Shown here: positions 1 through 6,649 of the stretch, piece after piece
Layout: every line of letters starts with the position of its first letter
How positions within the stretch are numbered: position 1 is the first letter of the stretch
Notes under the pieces: generated by a model
What the model saw: only the letters and a program-made list of their open reading frames with translations
What the model was told of the DNA's origin: nothing
The model's database searches: none
Source of the DNA: an uncultured Pseudomonadota bacterium
GTDB taxonomy: Bacteria; Myxococcota_A; UBA9042; CAIXZC01
Length of the DNA stretch: 9,720 nucleotides
Direction: 5' to 3'
Assembly (NCBI GenBank): GCA_937884235.1
Contig: CALGBT010000385.1
Coordinates: 1-9,720 of the forward strand
Translations under genes and position numbers: made by a program

Positions 1-1836
1 GCACAGCTGGATGTTGACCGCAGTTCCCAGGTCCAACGCAGGCAGCACCTCGAAGGCAGCCGAAACCGGGAGATATTGACCGGTTTTTCCCGTTTCGTCC
101 CAGGAGGCGATGGCGAAAGAATCATCGCTGAAAGCCACTGCGCTGACACCGCCACCAGCCAACGTCTCGGCCGCGGGGAAGCTGATGTCCAACCACGGGG
201 CAAACTTGTTTGGGTACTTGTCACAGCCGCACTCATATTCCTGAATCTGCCCGCCGCTACTCTTGACGAAATCAGACCATAGCTCTGGCGCATCCCCAAA
301 ATCCTGCGGTGCCGCCAGGGGAAGACCATCACGGTCGTAGGCCGCCATGGAATACCGGGCTACCCAGGCCGCATTGCAACGGTAGTTATCCAGGGTGCGC
401 CAGACCCTGGCTCCCAGCTGGGTTACCACCAGAAGGAAATCCCCGTTGCTCCGTGCCACAATGGTGTTGCGTCCCATAATGATATCGCAATCAGTTGGTT
501 CCGGGTCCCAGCCATCGAGAAAGGTGAATTCCGGGTAGGAGAGGGAGAGTTCGCTGTCGATAAAGCGCCCGGCAAGGCGGTTATTGCCGGCCCGCCAGGT
601 GGCCAGGGCGCGGTCGAACCCAAGATAGGCGAGGCCCGGTGCGCCGCTAAGCTCAGAGGCTCCCGTGTGGCTCGAGGTGGTGCTCACCTGCCGCGGCCGG
701 CAGATGTCCATGGAGCCGACGCAGGTGCCGGCATCGCAAAGGTCCAGGAGCGTGCAGACCTCTTCGTCATCGCAAGATTCGCCATCCGGCAGCGGCTCGA
801 GCTTGCACTTCTCAGTGAAGGGGTTGCAGGTGATTTCCTGGCAAGGCTCAGTTTCAATCCCGCAGGTATTGGCCTGGCCACCACTACACAGACTGCCTTC
901 GCCGCAGCTTTCCCCGACGGTGCAGAAGTTCGCATCGTCGCAGGCAGTGCCATTGGCTGCCGGCTGAGCTTCACAATTGTAGGCGAGGGCATCGACGGTA
1001 ACACAAACACCGACGGTACAGTTCTCGTCTGGCTGGCTGCAATTTGCCGGCATGCCCGCCAGACACCAGCCTCCAGTACATGAATCACCCACGGTACAAC
1101 CATCACCGTCGGCATCGCATAGGGTTCCGTCAACGGCTGCCGAATCGAAGGTGCACAGGTCTGTGGCAGCGTTGCAGCTATCCATGGTGCAAGAATTGCC
1201 GTCGTCGCAGGCGTCGCACTGGCAGAAGTCATCAGTGCCACCGTCATCGCACTTGCCGGCGCAAAGCAGAGCGCAATCCCATTGGCACAGGGCGCTACCG
1301 TCCTCGACGACACAGACCTTGTCGGCCGCACAAGCATCTCCGGCGACCCAGGAGGGACAGTCCGAATCGTCCGTCTCGCAGGTTGTCGGGAGGCCGTCAA
1401 CGCATTTCTCCGTATCGACTTCGCAATCCTCCTGACAGATTATCTCCGGGGCCAACTCTGCCATTGCCAGGTCGACTGTATCTGCGGGCCCATCGGGCAG
1501 GAGGTCTTCCGGTCCGACTTCCTCAACAGCACCGTCCAGAGGCAGGTCCGCCAGATCGGGTACGTCCATTGGCAGGTCCGCCAACTCAACAGCATCTGCA
1601 TCCACAGCGACATCTACGTTCTCGGCAGAAGTGTCGGCCAGCACGTCGGTGAGCAACTCCTCCCCAGCGACATCAAGGGCCACGAATTCGGGGCCCGTAC
1701 CATCCGCACCCGAGCTGTCAGTAGATGTTGTTCCGTCTTGCGAGGTGATGGCATCGGGGGTCCATGGGGCCGGGGTCTTTACGCACGCACTGGCTGCGAG
1801 CAGGACCAGAGTGATTAGCCAGAGGAGGTTCTTCAA
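1..1836 (-). CDS. Cys-rich repeat lipoprotein, C-terminus cut by window edge
   Basis: Open from a TTG start to the left edge (612 codons, no stop). TTG at 1836-1834 is chosen because GGAG (1846-1843) lies 6 bases upstream and the product then begins MKNLLW, a normal signal peptide; the in-frame TTG at 1842 touches the GGAG, and an in-frame TAG lies further upstream. Residues 1-17 are a lipoprotein signal with lipobox ASAC, lipidated Cys18. Residues 19-133 are an acidic Asp/Pro/Leu linker. Residues 134-379 are Cys-rich, with modules of the type CDDxxxCTxxDxC and GxCxG, like Pfam Dictyostelium (CTDC) repeats and like those in the next gene upstream. Residues 380-612 are Cys-poor, with stretches such as VAFSDDSFAIASWDE and YDRDGLPL that resemble blades of bacterial beta-propeller repeats (inference, moderate). 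Predicted to be an envelope or surface lipoprotein; ligand unknown. It appears to have its own promoter, so it is probably not simply read through from the 1177-residue gene. Confidence 0.86.
   Translation of the reverse strand, partial: MKNLLWLITLVLLAASACVKTPAPWTPDAITSQDGTTSTDSSGADGTGPEFVALDVAGEELLTDVLADTSAENVDVAVDADAVELADLPMDVPDLADLPLDGAVEEVGPEDLLPDGPADTVDLAMAELAPEIICQEDCEVDTEKCVDGLPTTCETDDSDCPSWVAGDACAADKVCVVEDGSALCQWDCALLCAGKCDDGGTDDFCQCDACDDGNSCTMDSCNAATDLCTFDSAAVDGTLCDADGDGCTVGDSCTGGWCLAGMPANCSQPDENCTVGVCVTVDALAYNCEAQPAANGTACDDANFCTVGESCGEGSLCSGGQANTCGIETEPCQEITCNPFTEKCKLEPLPDGESCDDEEVCTLLDLCDAGTCVGSMDICRPRQVSTTSSHTGASELSGAPGLAYLGFDRALATWRAGNNRLAGRFIDSELSLSYPEFTFLDGWDPEPTDCDIIMGRNTIVARSNGDFLLVVTQLGARVWRTLDNYRCNAAWVARYSMAAYDRDGLPLAAPQDFGDAPELWSDFVKSSGGQIQEYECGCDKYPNKFAPWLDISFPAAETLAGGGVSAVAFSDDSFAIASWDETGKTGQYLPVSAAFEVLPALDLGTAVNIQLC
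1533..1583 (-). repeat. Short direct repeat in the acidic linker of the first lipoprotein
   Basis: A 21-base segment (1533-1553) recurs at 1563-1583, exactly 30 bases away and identical except for its two central bases. In the protein this gives two copies of LADLP within a 10-residue period (LADLPMDVPD then LADLPLDGAV). It probably arose by slippage or a small duplication in the Asp-rich linker that holds the Cys-rich part away from the membrane. Confidence 0.75.
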
Positions 1837-1876
1837 GCGCAACTCCGTTGTCTGAGGCAGGGACTACATAGGGATG

Positions 1877-1905
1877 ATCATAGGCGGGGTGGCCCGACGG
1901 GCCAA
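1877..1905 (-). promoter_or_regulatory. Candidate sigma70 promoter for the TTG-start lipoprotein
   Basis: On the minus strand, TTGGCC (1905-1900, 4/6 to TTGACA) is followed by exactly 17 bases and TATGAT (1882-1877, 5/6 to TATAAT). Transcription would start near 1870, about 34 bases before the TTG start. The perfect inverted repeat TGGCCC-GAC-GGGCCA (1890-1904) covers most of the -35 and part of the spacer, so it could be an operator. A start-stop pair ATGTAG (1869-1864) falls at the predicted 5' end of the message. The promoter lies 36 bases or more beyond the stop codon of the preceding gene. Confidence 0.5.
1890..1904. promoter_or_regulatory. Inverted repeat TGGCCC-GAC-GGGCCA, possible operator or hairpin
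   Basis: Perfect 6-base arms separated by 3 bases. It lies between the stop of the 1177-residue gene and the start of the downstream lipoprotein, inside the candidate promoter. No T-tract follows it on the minus strand, so a classic rho-independent terminator for the upstream gene is unlikely; a regulator-binding site is as plausible. Confidence 0.4.
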
Positions 1906-1941
1906 GCGCTTTTCCGTCCGGGCGCCAGACGACAGGCAGTT

Positions 1942-4900
1942 CTAAGGCCAGCTCAGCACGATCTTGCCGTGGCCCTCGTTGATGCCCGATTGGGTGGAAC
2001 CATCGGTTACGCCGCCGAGGTAGGAGGAACCACCGCCAGCTGATGAGCCGCCGCCATCACAGGTGCCGCCGCCGCCACCGCCATACCAGCCACCGCCGCC
2101 GCCACCGCCACCGCCCCGGCCGCAGCCACCGGTGGCACCATTGCCACCCTGGCCAAATGAGCCGTCAGTTGAGTGCTGGGAGGAGCAGTAGTCGATGCCT
2201 TTCTGGCCACCGGCACTTTGCGTAGCACCGGTTCCAGGCTCGCAGCCGGTACCATTGCCCCCGGTGAGTCCGCCACCGATACCACCGGGATTGTCGTTGT
2301 TGTGCATTCCGCCGCCACCACCACCGCCGGCAGCGACAATGGCGCGGTCGTTGAGGGAGGTACCGCCGTAGCGTACGTCCGATGCACCGCCGCCGCGGCC
2401 GCCCTCACTGTTGCCATTGTCTCCCTGACCGCCACCGTTCCAGCCAGGCGTATAGGTCTGTCCCGGGTATTGCCCGACATACACATAGAGCGTGGCTCCC
2501 TTCTCCACAGTCAGCGTACCCTTGGCATAACCACCTTTGCCACCGATGGAGTAGCTGGGGCGACGCCCGCCCTGGGCTCCCCAGGCCTCAATCTGAACGG
2601 TGGTACAGGAATCTGGCATCGTGAAAGTCTGAGGACCGCCGGTATAGTTGAAGGTCTGGCTCCCTGGTGCACAGGGCGAAGTGCAAATTCCGTCCTGGCA
2701 AGTCGACTCCTCGCCGCAAGGGGTGTCGTTGGCCAACGGCACGTGGGCGCAGCCGGTCTCGGCAATGCAGCTGTCCTCGGTGCAGGGTTCCTGGTCATCA
2801 CAGTCCAGCGCCTCGCCTCCCGACTGACACTGGCTCTCCGCACAGGTGTCATTGAGGGTACACAGACTCCCATCGTCACAGGGCACCGCATTGGCCGCAA
2901 AGACACATCCCAGGTCCGGGTCACAACTGTCATCGGTGCAGAGGTTGTTGTCGTCGCAGACCGCGACGCCACTGCCGACACAACCACCATCGACGCAGTC
3001 ATCGAAGGGGGTGCACTTATTGCCATCGTCGCATGCGGACTGATTGTTGAGCTGCACGCAGCCGATGGCTGGCTCGCAGATATCGTCGGTACAGACGTTC
3101 CCATCGTCGCAGTTGGGCACACCCGCCCCGACACACCCGCCCCCGGCGCAGGTATCCACCACGGTGCAGGCATTGCTGTCATCGCACGGCAGCACGTTGT
3201 TGTCGTGAACGCATCCCAGCCCGGGATCGCAGCTATCGTCGGTGCAAAGGTTGCCATCGTCACAGTCAAGGAAGGAGGTTGCCACGCAGAGGCCTTGGAA
3301 GCAGACGTCGCCAAGGGTGCATGCAGTACCGTCATCGCAATCGCCGGCCACTGGCAGGAACTGACATCCCGCCCCAGGTTCGCAGGTGTCAGCGGTGCAC
3401 TCGTTGCCATCGTCGCAGTTGAGCTGGTTGCTCCCCAGGCACGCACCCAGTTGGCAGAAATCAACGGTGGTACAAATATCTCCATCGTCGCACGGCGCGG
3501 TATTGAGCAGATGGAGGCACCCTTCCCCGGGGTCGCACGAATCCGTGGTGCAGACGTCGTCATCATCGCAATTCGCCAATCCCTGATGAGCACACACCGC
3601 GGCTGCGCAATGGTCGCCCATGGTGCAGGCATTGCCGTCGTCACAGGCCGCGGCATTGGCCACATGGAGGCACCCCCCATCGGCCGTACAGCTATCATCG
3701 GTGCAAGGGTTGTAGTCGTCACAAGGCAGCGCCACACCCGGCTGGCAACCGGCATCAGGGGAGCAACTCTCCTGCCCGTTGCAGCCATTGCCATCATCGC
3801 AAACCAGGGGAGTCCCCGGGAGGCAACCTACCAGGGAATCACAACTCTCGGTGCCGTTGCAGAGGTTGTTGTCGGCACAGACCAGGGGAGCACCACCCTG
3901 GCAATCACCCTCTTTGCAAGCATCAGCGGTGGTGCAGACATCGCCATCGTTACAGGCCGAGGTGTTGTCGGTGTGCAAGCAGCCACTCTCCGGCTCGCAG
4001 GAGTCGTCAGTGCAAGGATTGCCGTCGTTGCAATTGGCTCCAACCCCAGCCTCGCAGGTACCTTCGGTACAGCTGTCGCCGACGGTGCAGGCATCGCCGT
4101 CCTCGCAGAGAAAACCATCATTGGCCGCGACGAAACTACAGGCCCCGGTGGCTGCATCGCAGGCCGCCGCCAGGCAAACCGCACCAACCCCGACCGGGGC
4201 CGGGCACTTGACGATGGTCGCGGCCTCCACCCGGCACTGGTAGGGCAAAGCTCCGGTATCGCAATAAAGTGTTCCGTTGCAAAGGTCACCATCTTCCAGC
4301 GCCCCGCAATCGACGTTGCTCTCGCAATCACAGTTCACGCCTACTCCGACGCACTGGCCACCATTACACTGGTCGGCCACGCTGCACGGGTCCCCGTCAT
4401 CACAGCTGGCCACATTATCCTCGTAGAGACAGCCTCCGGCCTCGTCGCAGTAATCGTCAGTGCAGGGGTTGTCATCGTCACAATCTACGGGCTTACCAAG
4501 ACAGACTCCGGCCGCGCAGTGGTCGGCCACGGTGCAGGGGTCTCCGTCTAGGCACTCACCCTCCTGGAGGGCTGCATTGGTGCAACCGGAATCGCCTTCG
4601 CAGAGGTCTTCGGTGCAGGGGTTGCCGTCGTCGCACAGGCTCAGGTACTTGTCGTCATCCAGGGTTCCCTCGTCAGTATCCCCGTCACAGTCATCGTCGA
4701 GACCGTTGCACTCTTCCGCAACGGGGGTGGCAGCATCGCAGTCAGTGAGCCCGTCGGGACCGCAAATCCGTTTGCCGTGGCAGGTGCCAAACTCGTTGGT
4801 AGTATCGCAGGGGGTCCAGAGGGAGAGTTCGATGGCGGTTGAAGTGCAGGGACAGACCCCGGCATCGGCTACGCACTGTGAAGTGCTGATTCCGTCGACA

Positions 4901-5475
4901 GTAGCAGTCGACGCGCAGGAGAATCCCCAGGGGCAGTCCTCATCCGCGGTGCAGGCCCCGCCGCAAAAGGCCCCCTCGTCCCCATAGTCCACGCAAACAT
5001 CATCGGCTCCGCCCACGCTCTTGCAATCGGACCCCTGGGCGCAGGGGCGACAGAGGTTGGCGAAGTCCGAAACGCAGACAAAAACCAGGTCGGGGTCACT
5101 GCCCGCAACCTGCTGGCAGGCCCAGCCGGGAGGACATTCCGACTGGCAGGCGCTGGTGCAGACCTTCTCGCCCATGTGCTCAACACACCACCCCGACAGA
5201 CAATCACCATTGTCTGCGCAGGGGTCGAGGAAGCAGCCTTCCCCCGGGGCACATTCTGGCATCACTTCCCCGGACTGGTCCGGTTCGAATTGCACGTCGA
5301 AGCTTCCCAGGTCGAAGGGGACCCGGAGATCAATGGAATCACCAGACTCGCCATCAGGCACTGCCGCCTGGTCCACCGTCGACAGCACATCAGTGCCATC
5401 GACCTCAATGGGGCTTGTAACGCCGCCGGAACAGGCGACACTGACAACGGCAACCAACAACAGGGGCTTCCACAT
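1942..5475 (-). CDS. Large Cys-rich lipoprotein with MopE-type motif, CTDC-like repeats and ALK/LTK-like glycine-rich domain
   Basis: Complete, 1177 residues; ATG at 5475 with GGAG (5487-5484) 8 bases upstream. Residues 1-14 are a lipoprotein signal, Cys15 the lipidation site (SVAC), then an acidic linker to about 74. Residues 75-250 are Cys-rich and of no family I can name. Residues 255-270 (ECNGLDDDCDGDTDEG) match the Asp-rich motif of the MopE putative metal-binding family. Residues 281-930 alternate two half-repeats, CDDGNxCTDDSCxPxxGC and CDDGDxCTxxDxCxxGxC, resembling Pfam CTDC repeats; from 585 on the period is 51 residues. Residues 934-1177 are glycine-rich, with runs of 7, 9 and 6 glycines, and read like the glycine-rich domain of ALK/LTK. 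Expected role: a stiff, disulfide-rich stalk displaying a glycine-rich head; adhesion is inference. It is divergent from the PEGA gene. Confidence 0.94.
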   Translation of the reverse strand: MWKPLLLVAVVSVACSGGVTSPIEVDGTDVLSTVDQAAVPDGESGDSIDLRVPFDLGSFDVQFEPDQSGEVMPECAPGEGCFLDPCADNGDCLSGWCVEHMGEKVCTSACQSECPPGWACQQVAGSDPDLVFVCVSDFANLCRPCAQGSDCKSVGGADDVCVDYGDEGAFCGGACTADEDCPWGFSCASTATVDGISTSQCVADAGVCPCTSTAIELSLWTPCDTTNEFGTCHGKRICGPDGLTDCDAATPVAEECNGLDDDCDGDTDEGTLDDDKYLSLCDDGNPCTEDLCEGDSGCTNAALQEGECLDGDPCTVADHCAAGVCLGKPVDCDDDNPCTDDYCDEAGGCLYEDNVASCDDGDPCSVADQCNGGQCVGVGVNCDCESNVDCGALEDGDLCNGTLYCDTGALPYQCRVEAATIVKCPAPVGVGAVCLAAACDAATGACSFVAANDGFLCEDGDACTVGDSCTEGTCEAGVGANCNDGNPCTDDSCEPESGCLHTDNTSACNDGDVCTTADACKEGDCQGGAPLVCADNNLCNGTESCDSLVGCLPGTPLVCDDGNGCNGQESCSPDAGCQPGVALPCDDYNPCTDDSCTADGGCLHVANAAACDDGNACTMGDHCAAAVCAHQGLANCDDDDVCTTDSCDPGEGCLHLLNTAPCDDGDICTTVDFCQLGACLGSNQLNCDDGNECTADTCEPGAGCQFLPVAGDCDDGTACTLGDVCFQGLCVATSFLDCDDGNLCTDDSCDPGLGCVHDNNVLPCDDSNACTVVDTCAGGGCVGAGVPNCDDGNVCTDDICEPAIGCVQLNNQSACDDGNKCTPFDDCVDGGCVGSGVAVCDDNNLCTDDSCDPDLGCVFAANAVPCDDGSLCTLNDTCAESQCQSGGEALDCDDQEPCTEDSCIAETGCAHVPLANDTPCGEESTCQDGICTSPCAPGSQTFNYTGGPQTFTMPDSCTTVQIEAWGAQGGRRPSYSIGGKGGYAKGTLTVEKGATLYVYVGQYPGQTYTPGWNGGGQGDNGNSEGGRGGGASDVRYGGTSLNDRAIVAAGGGGGGGMHNNDNPGGIGGGLTGGNGTGCEPGTGATQSAGGQKGIDYCSSQHSTDGSFGQGGNGATGGCGRGGGGGGGGGWYGGGGGGTCDGGGSSAGGGSSYLGGVTDGSTQSGINEGHGKIVLSWP
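1945..2676 (-). other. ALK/LTK-type glycine-rich domain (protein domain, residues 934-1177)
   Basis: Visible landmarks, in order: FTMPDSCTTVQIEAWGAQGG (951-970), LYVYVGQ (996-1002), GGGASDVRY (1028-1036), RAIVAAGGGGGGG (1044-1056), GGCGRGGG (1116-1123), GWYGGGGGGTCDGGG (1129-1143) and GHGKIVLSW (1168-1176). As I recall the human ALK domain, it has the same order: a beta strand with an aromatic followed by GAxGG, LYILVGQ, GGGATYV, LLVAAGGGG, a GGFGGGGGACTAGGG segment, and NHGEVEI at the end. In ALK/LTK these glycine runs form packed polyglycine-II helices on a TNF-like beta core. The domain assignment is by eye. Confidence 0.75.
2725..3723 (-). repeat. Array of alternating Cys-rich half-repeats, 51-residue (153-base) period
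   Basis: In the 1177-residue protein, CDDxNxCTxDSC-type half-repeats begin at Cys 585, 636, 687, 738, 789, 840 and 892, and CDDGxxCTxxDxC-type half-repeats at Cys 611, 662, 713, 764, 815 and 866. Spacing is 51 residues in every step except the last (52). Before this regular block the same half-repeats occur less regularly (281, 308, 332, 358, 457, 482, 508), interrupted by two segments of the form CNGxExCxxxxGCxPG (539-580). Confidence 0.9.
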
Positions 5476-5515
5476 TTCAGGTTCTCCATTCTGCTATCCA
5501 GCCAAAACCTTAGCA

Positions 5516-5535
5516 TACCCAATTGAGTTGGGGTA
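5516..5535. promoter_or_regulatory. Inverted repeat in the divergent intergenic region
   Basis: CCCAA (5518-5522) and TTGGG (5528-5532) are perfect arms around TTGAG; with a one-base bulge the symmetry extends to TACCCAA/TTGGGGTA. It sits in the 130-base gap between the divergent 1177-residue lipoprotein gene and the PEGA gene, 41 bases from one start and 70 from the other. A shared operator is possible. I found no convincing -35/-10 pair for either gene; on the minus strand TATGCT (5515-5510) could be a -10 without a recognisable -35. Confidence 0.3.
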
Positions 5536-5605
5536 GAGACAGGGTGGAGGATTTGCTCGCATAGTGATAACCTGCGCCACGCCACCGCCACACCAGGAGG
5601 ATGAC

Positions 5606-6340
5606 ATGACGAGATTGAGATGCACCTTGCTAGCACTGCCTCTCCTGGTCTTCTTCTCTCTCACCATCCCATGGGCCGCCGCGGCCGAGGGCCCGGTCAC
5701 CGTCAAGTTCCGGAGTCTGCCCGAAGGCGCTCTGGTCGTGGTGGACGGCCAGGACCAGTGTGCCGCCCCTTGTGAGATGAAGCTCCTTGCCGGGACCCAC
5801 GTCGTGGGGATGAGCCACGACGGCTATCTCGCCCGAGAAGAGATGGTGGAGGTGAAACAAGGGAGCAACTCCTTGAAGTGGGAATTGGCCCCCCATCTAG
5901 GCACCATCTCCATCTCCAGCGACCCCGCTGGGGTCGAAGTCCAGTTGCGCGCCGGCAAGGGCAAGTTGCAAACCCTCAAAACCCCTGTGGATGGCCTGGA
6001 GACGCGGCCGGGGACCTACGAAATCACCCTCTCAGATGCGCGCTTCGCCCGCCAGCAGCAATCCGCCACAGTGCGTCCCGGAGAGGAAACCCGAGTGGAC
6101 CTCGAGACGGTCCCCACCAAGGGCACCCTCTCCATCACGGTACTGGATGAAGCCGGGGATCCCGACAAGGCAGCGATCACCTTGAACGGAAAGAGCTATC
6201 GCGGCGCCGGGCCCTGGACTCTGAAGCCGGGCTCCTATCGTGTGGAAGTCAAGCACCGGGGCCAACTAGTCATGGACCAATCGGTTACAGTAGAAGCAGG
6301 GTCCGACATTGCCCTGGACGTCCAAACCGCTCCCCAGTGA
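5606..6340 (+). CDS. Secreted protein with three tandem PEGA domains
   Basis: Complete, 244 residues. The ATG at 5606 is chosen because AGGAGG (5595-5600) lies 5 bases upstream and the product then opens with a Sec signal peptide (residues 1-27, hydrophobic core LLALPLLVFFSL, cleavage likely after AAA before EG). Starting at the in-frame ATG 14 codons earlier would put an irrelevant extension before the signal. Three domains follow: residues 30-97 (VDGQDQCAAPC, then LLAGTHVVGMSHDGYL), 99-172 (SISSDPAGVEVQL, then RPGTYEITLSD) and 173-244 (ITLNGKSY, then LKPGSYRVEVKHRG). Each has the PEGA pattern of a short beta strand, Gly turn, and PGxYxV strand. PEGA domains are common beta modules of secreted or membrane-tethered proteins with no enzymatic activity. 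The Cys52/Cys56 pair in the first may form a disulfide. There is no lipobox or anchor, so it is predicted to be periplasmic or secreted. Partner unknown. Confidence 0.93.
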   Translation: MTRLRCTLLALPLLVFFSLTIPWAAAAEGPVTVKFRSLPEGALVVVDGQDQCAAPCEMKLLAGTHVVGMSHDGYLAREEMVEVKQGSNSLKWELAPHLGTISISSDPAGVEVQLRAGKGKLQTLKTPVDGLETRPGTYEITLSDARFARQQQSATVRPGEETRVDLETVPTKGTLSITVLDEAGDPDKAAITLNGKSYRGAGPWTLKPGSYRVEVKHRGQLVMDQSVTVEAGSDIALDVQTAPQ

Positions 6341-6368
6341 AGTATCGCCACCGTCAATGCCAAGGTCG

Positions 6369-6397
6369 TTGCTATTACTGCGCCGGCTTGCTATTCT
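6369..6397 (+). promoter_or_regulatory. Candidate sigma70 promoter for the small zinc-finger gene
   Basis: TTGCTA (6369-6374, 4/6) and TATTCT (6392-6397, 4/6) are separated by 17 bases; transcription would start near 6404, about 42 bases before the ATG. The octamer TTGCTATT occurs twice (6369-6376 and 6388-6395), and the inverted repeat CCGGC (6383-6387)/GCCGG (6402-6406) brackets the -10. The match is modest. Confidence 0.35.
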
Positions 6398-6445
6398 GAA
6401 GGCCGGACGAAGCAAAGAAACGCGACTTAGTGTGTGGGGGCGAAA

Positions 6446-6622
6446 ATGGGCGACAAGACCTGTCTTTTCTGTAACGGGACCGGCAAAGACCGCTGTACGG
6501 CTTGCGAGGGGAAGGGCAAAGTTGGTGGATTCATTGGCATTGGTGGTAAGCCATGTCCGGTCTGCGAGGGTTCCGGCGAAGCGAGCTGTGACCGCTGTGC
6601 AGGCACCGGCAAAGAGAACTAG
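6446..6622 (+). CDS. Small stand-alone DnaJ-type zinc-finger protein (four CxxCxGxG motifs)
   Basis: Complete, 58 residues. ATG at 6446 is preceded by GGGGG (6436-6440) at 5 bases; a GTG at 6434 is in frame but has no ribosome-binding site. Four motifs are seen: CLFCNGTG (6-13), CTACEGKG (17-24), CPVCEGSG (37-44) and CDRCAGTG (48-55). This is the DnaJ central zinc-finger pattern; in DnaJ, motifs 1 and 4 bind one zinc and motifs 2 and 3 the other. The gaps between motifs (3, 12, 3 residues) are shorter than in DnaJ, and there is no J-domain, no substrate-binding domain and no signal peptide. It is therefore probably a cytosolic zinc protein that may bind unfolded chains or a partner protein. 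It is the same strand as the PEGA gene but 105 bases away and with a promoter candidate of its own. It is convergent with the next gene. Confidence 0.83.
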   Translation: MGDKTCLFCNGTGKDRCTACEGKGKVGGFIGIGGKPCPVCEGSGEASCDRCAGTGKEN

Positions 6623-6645
6623 CCCGACCGCTGATACAATCGGGC
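6622..6645. terminator. Inverted repeat between convergent genes, possible bidirectional terminator
   Basis: GCCCGA (6622-6627) pairs perfectly with TCGGGC (6640-6645) around a 12-base loop. It lies in the 27-base gap between the stop codons of the zinc-finger gene and the convergent lipoprotein gene. There is no clear T-tract on the plus strand; on the minus strand a weakly T-rich stretch (TAGTTCTCTTTG) follows. Position supports a terminator; sequence supports it only weakly. Confidence 0.35.
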
Positions 6646-6649
6646 GAGA

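Noticed and set aside
1864..1869. ATGTAG start-stop pair on the minus strand at the predicted 5' end of the first lipoprotein's message
   Set aside because: It has no ribosome-binding site, and six bases is too little to tell a regulatory start-stop element from chance.
2725..3723. Regularly spaced repeats that could suggest a CRISPR array
   Set aside because: The 153-base period reflects codon-level repeats within a long open frame; spacers are not unrelated sequence and repeats are not near-identical DNA.
2173..4551. 792-codon plus-strand open frame
   Set aside because: It lies wholly antisense to the Cys-rich lipoprotein. Its Ile/Val/Ala-rich, repetitive translation is what the complement of the recurring Cys-Asp-Asp-Gly codons gives, and it lacks a ribosome-binding site and recognisable domain.
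5564..5605. In-frame ATG 14 codons upstream of the PEGA gene start
   Set aside because: No ribosome-binding site precedes it, whereas AGGAGG lies 5 bases before the ATG at 5606, and the signal peptide starts there.
6434..6445. GTG start for the zinc-finger gene
   Set aside because: No purine-rich site lies at a suitable distance upstream; the ATG at 6446 has a G-rich stretch 5 bases before it.
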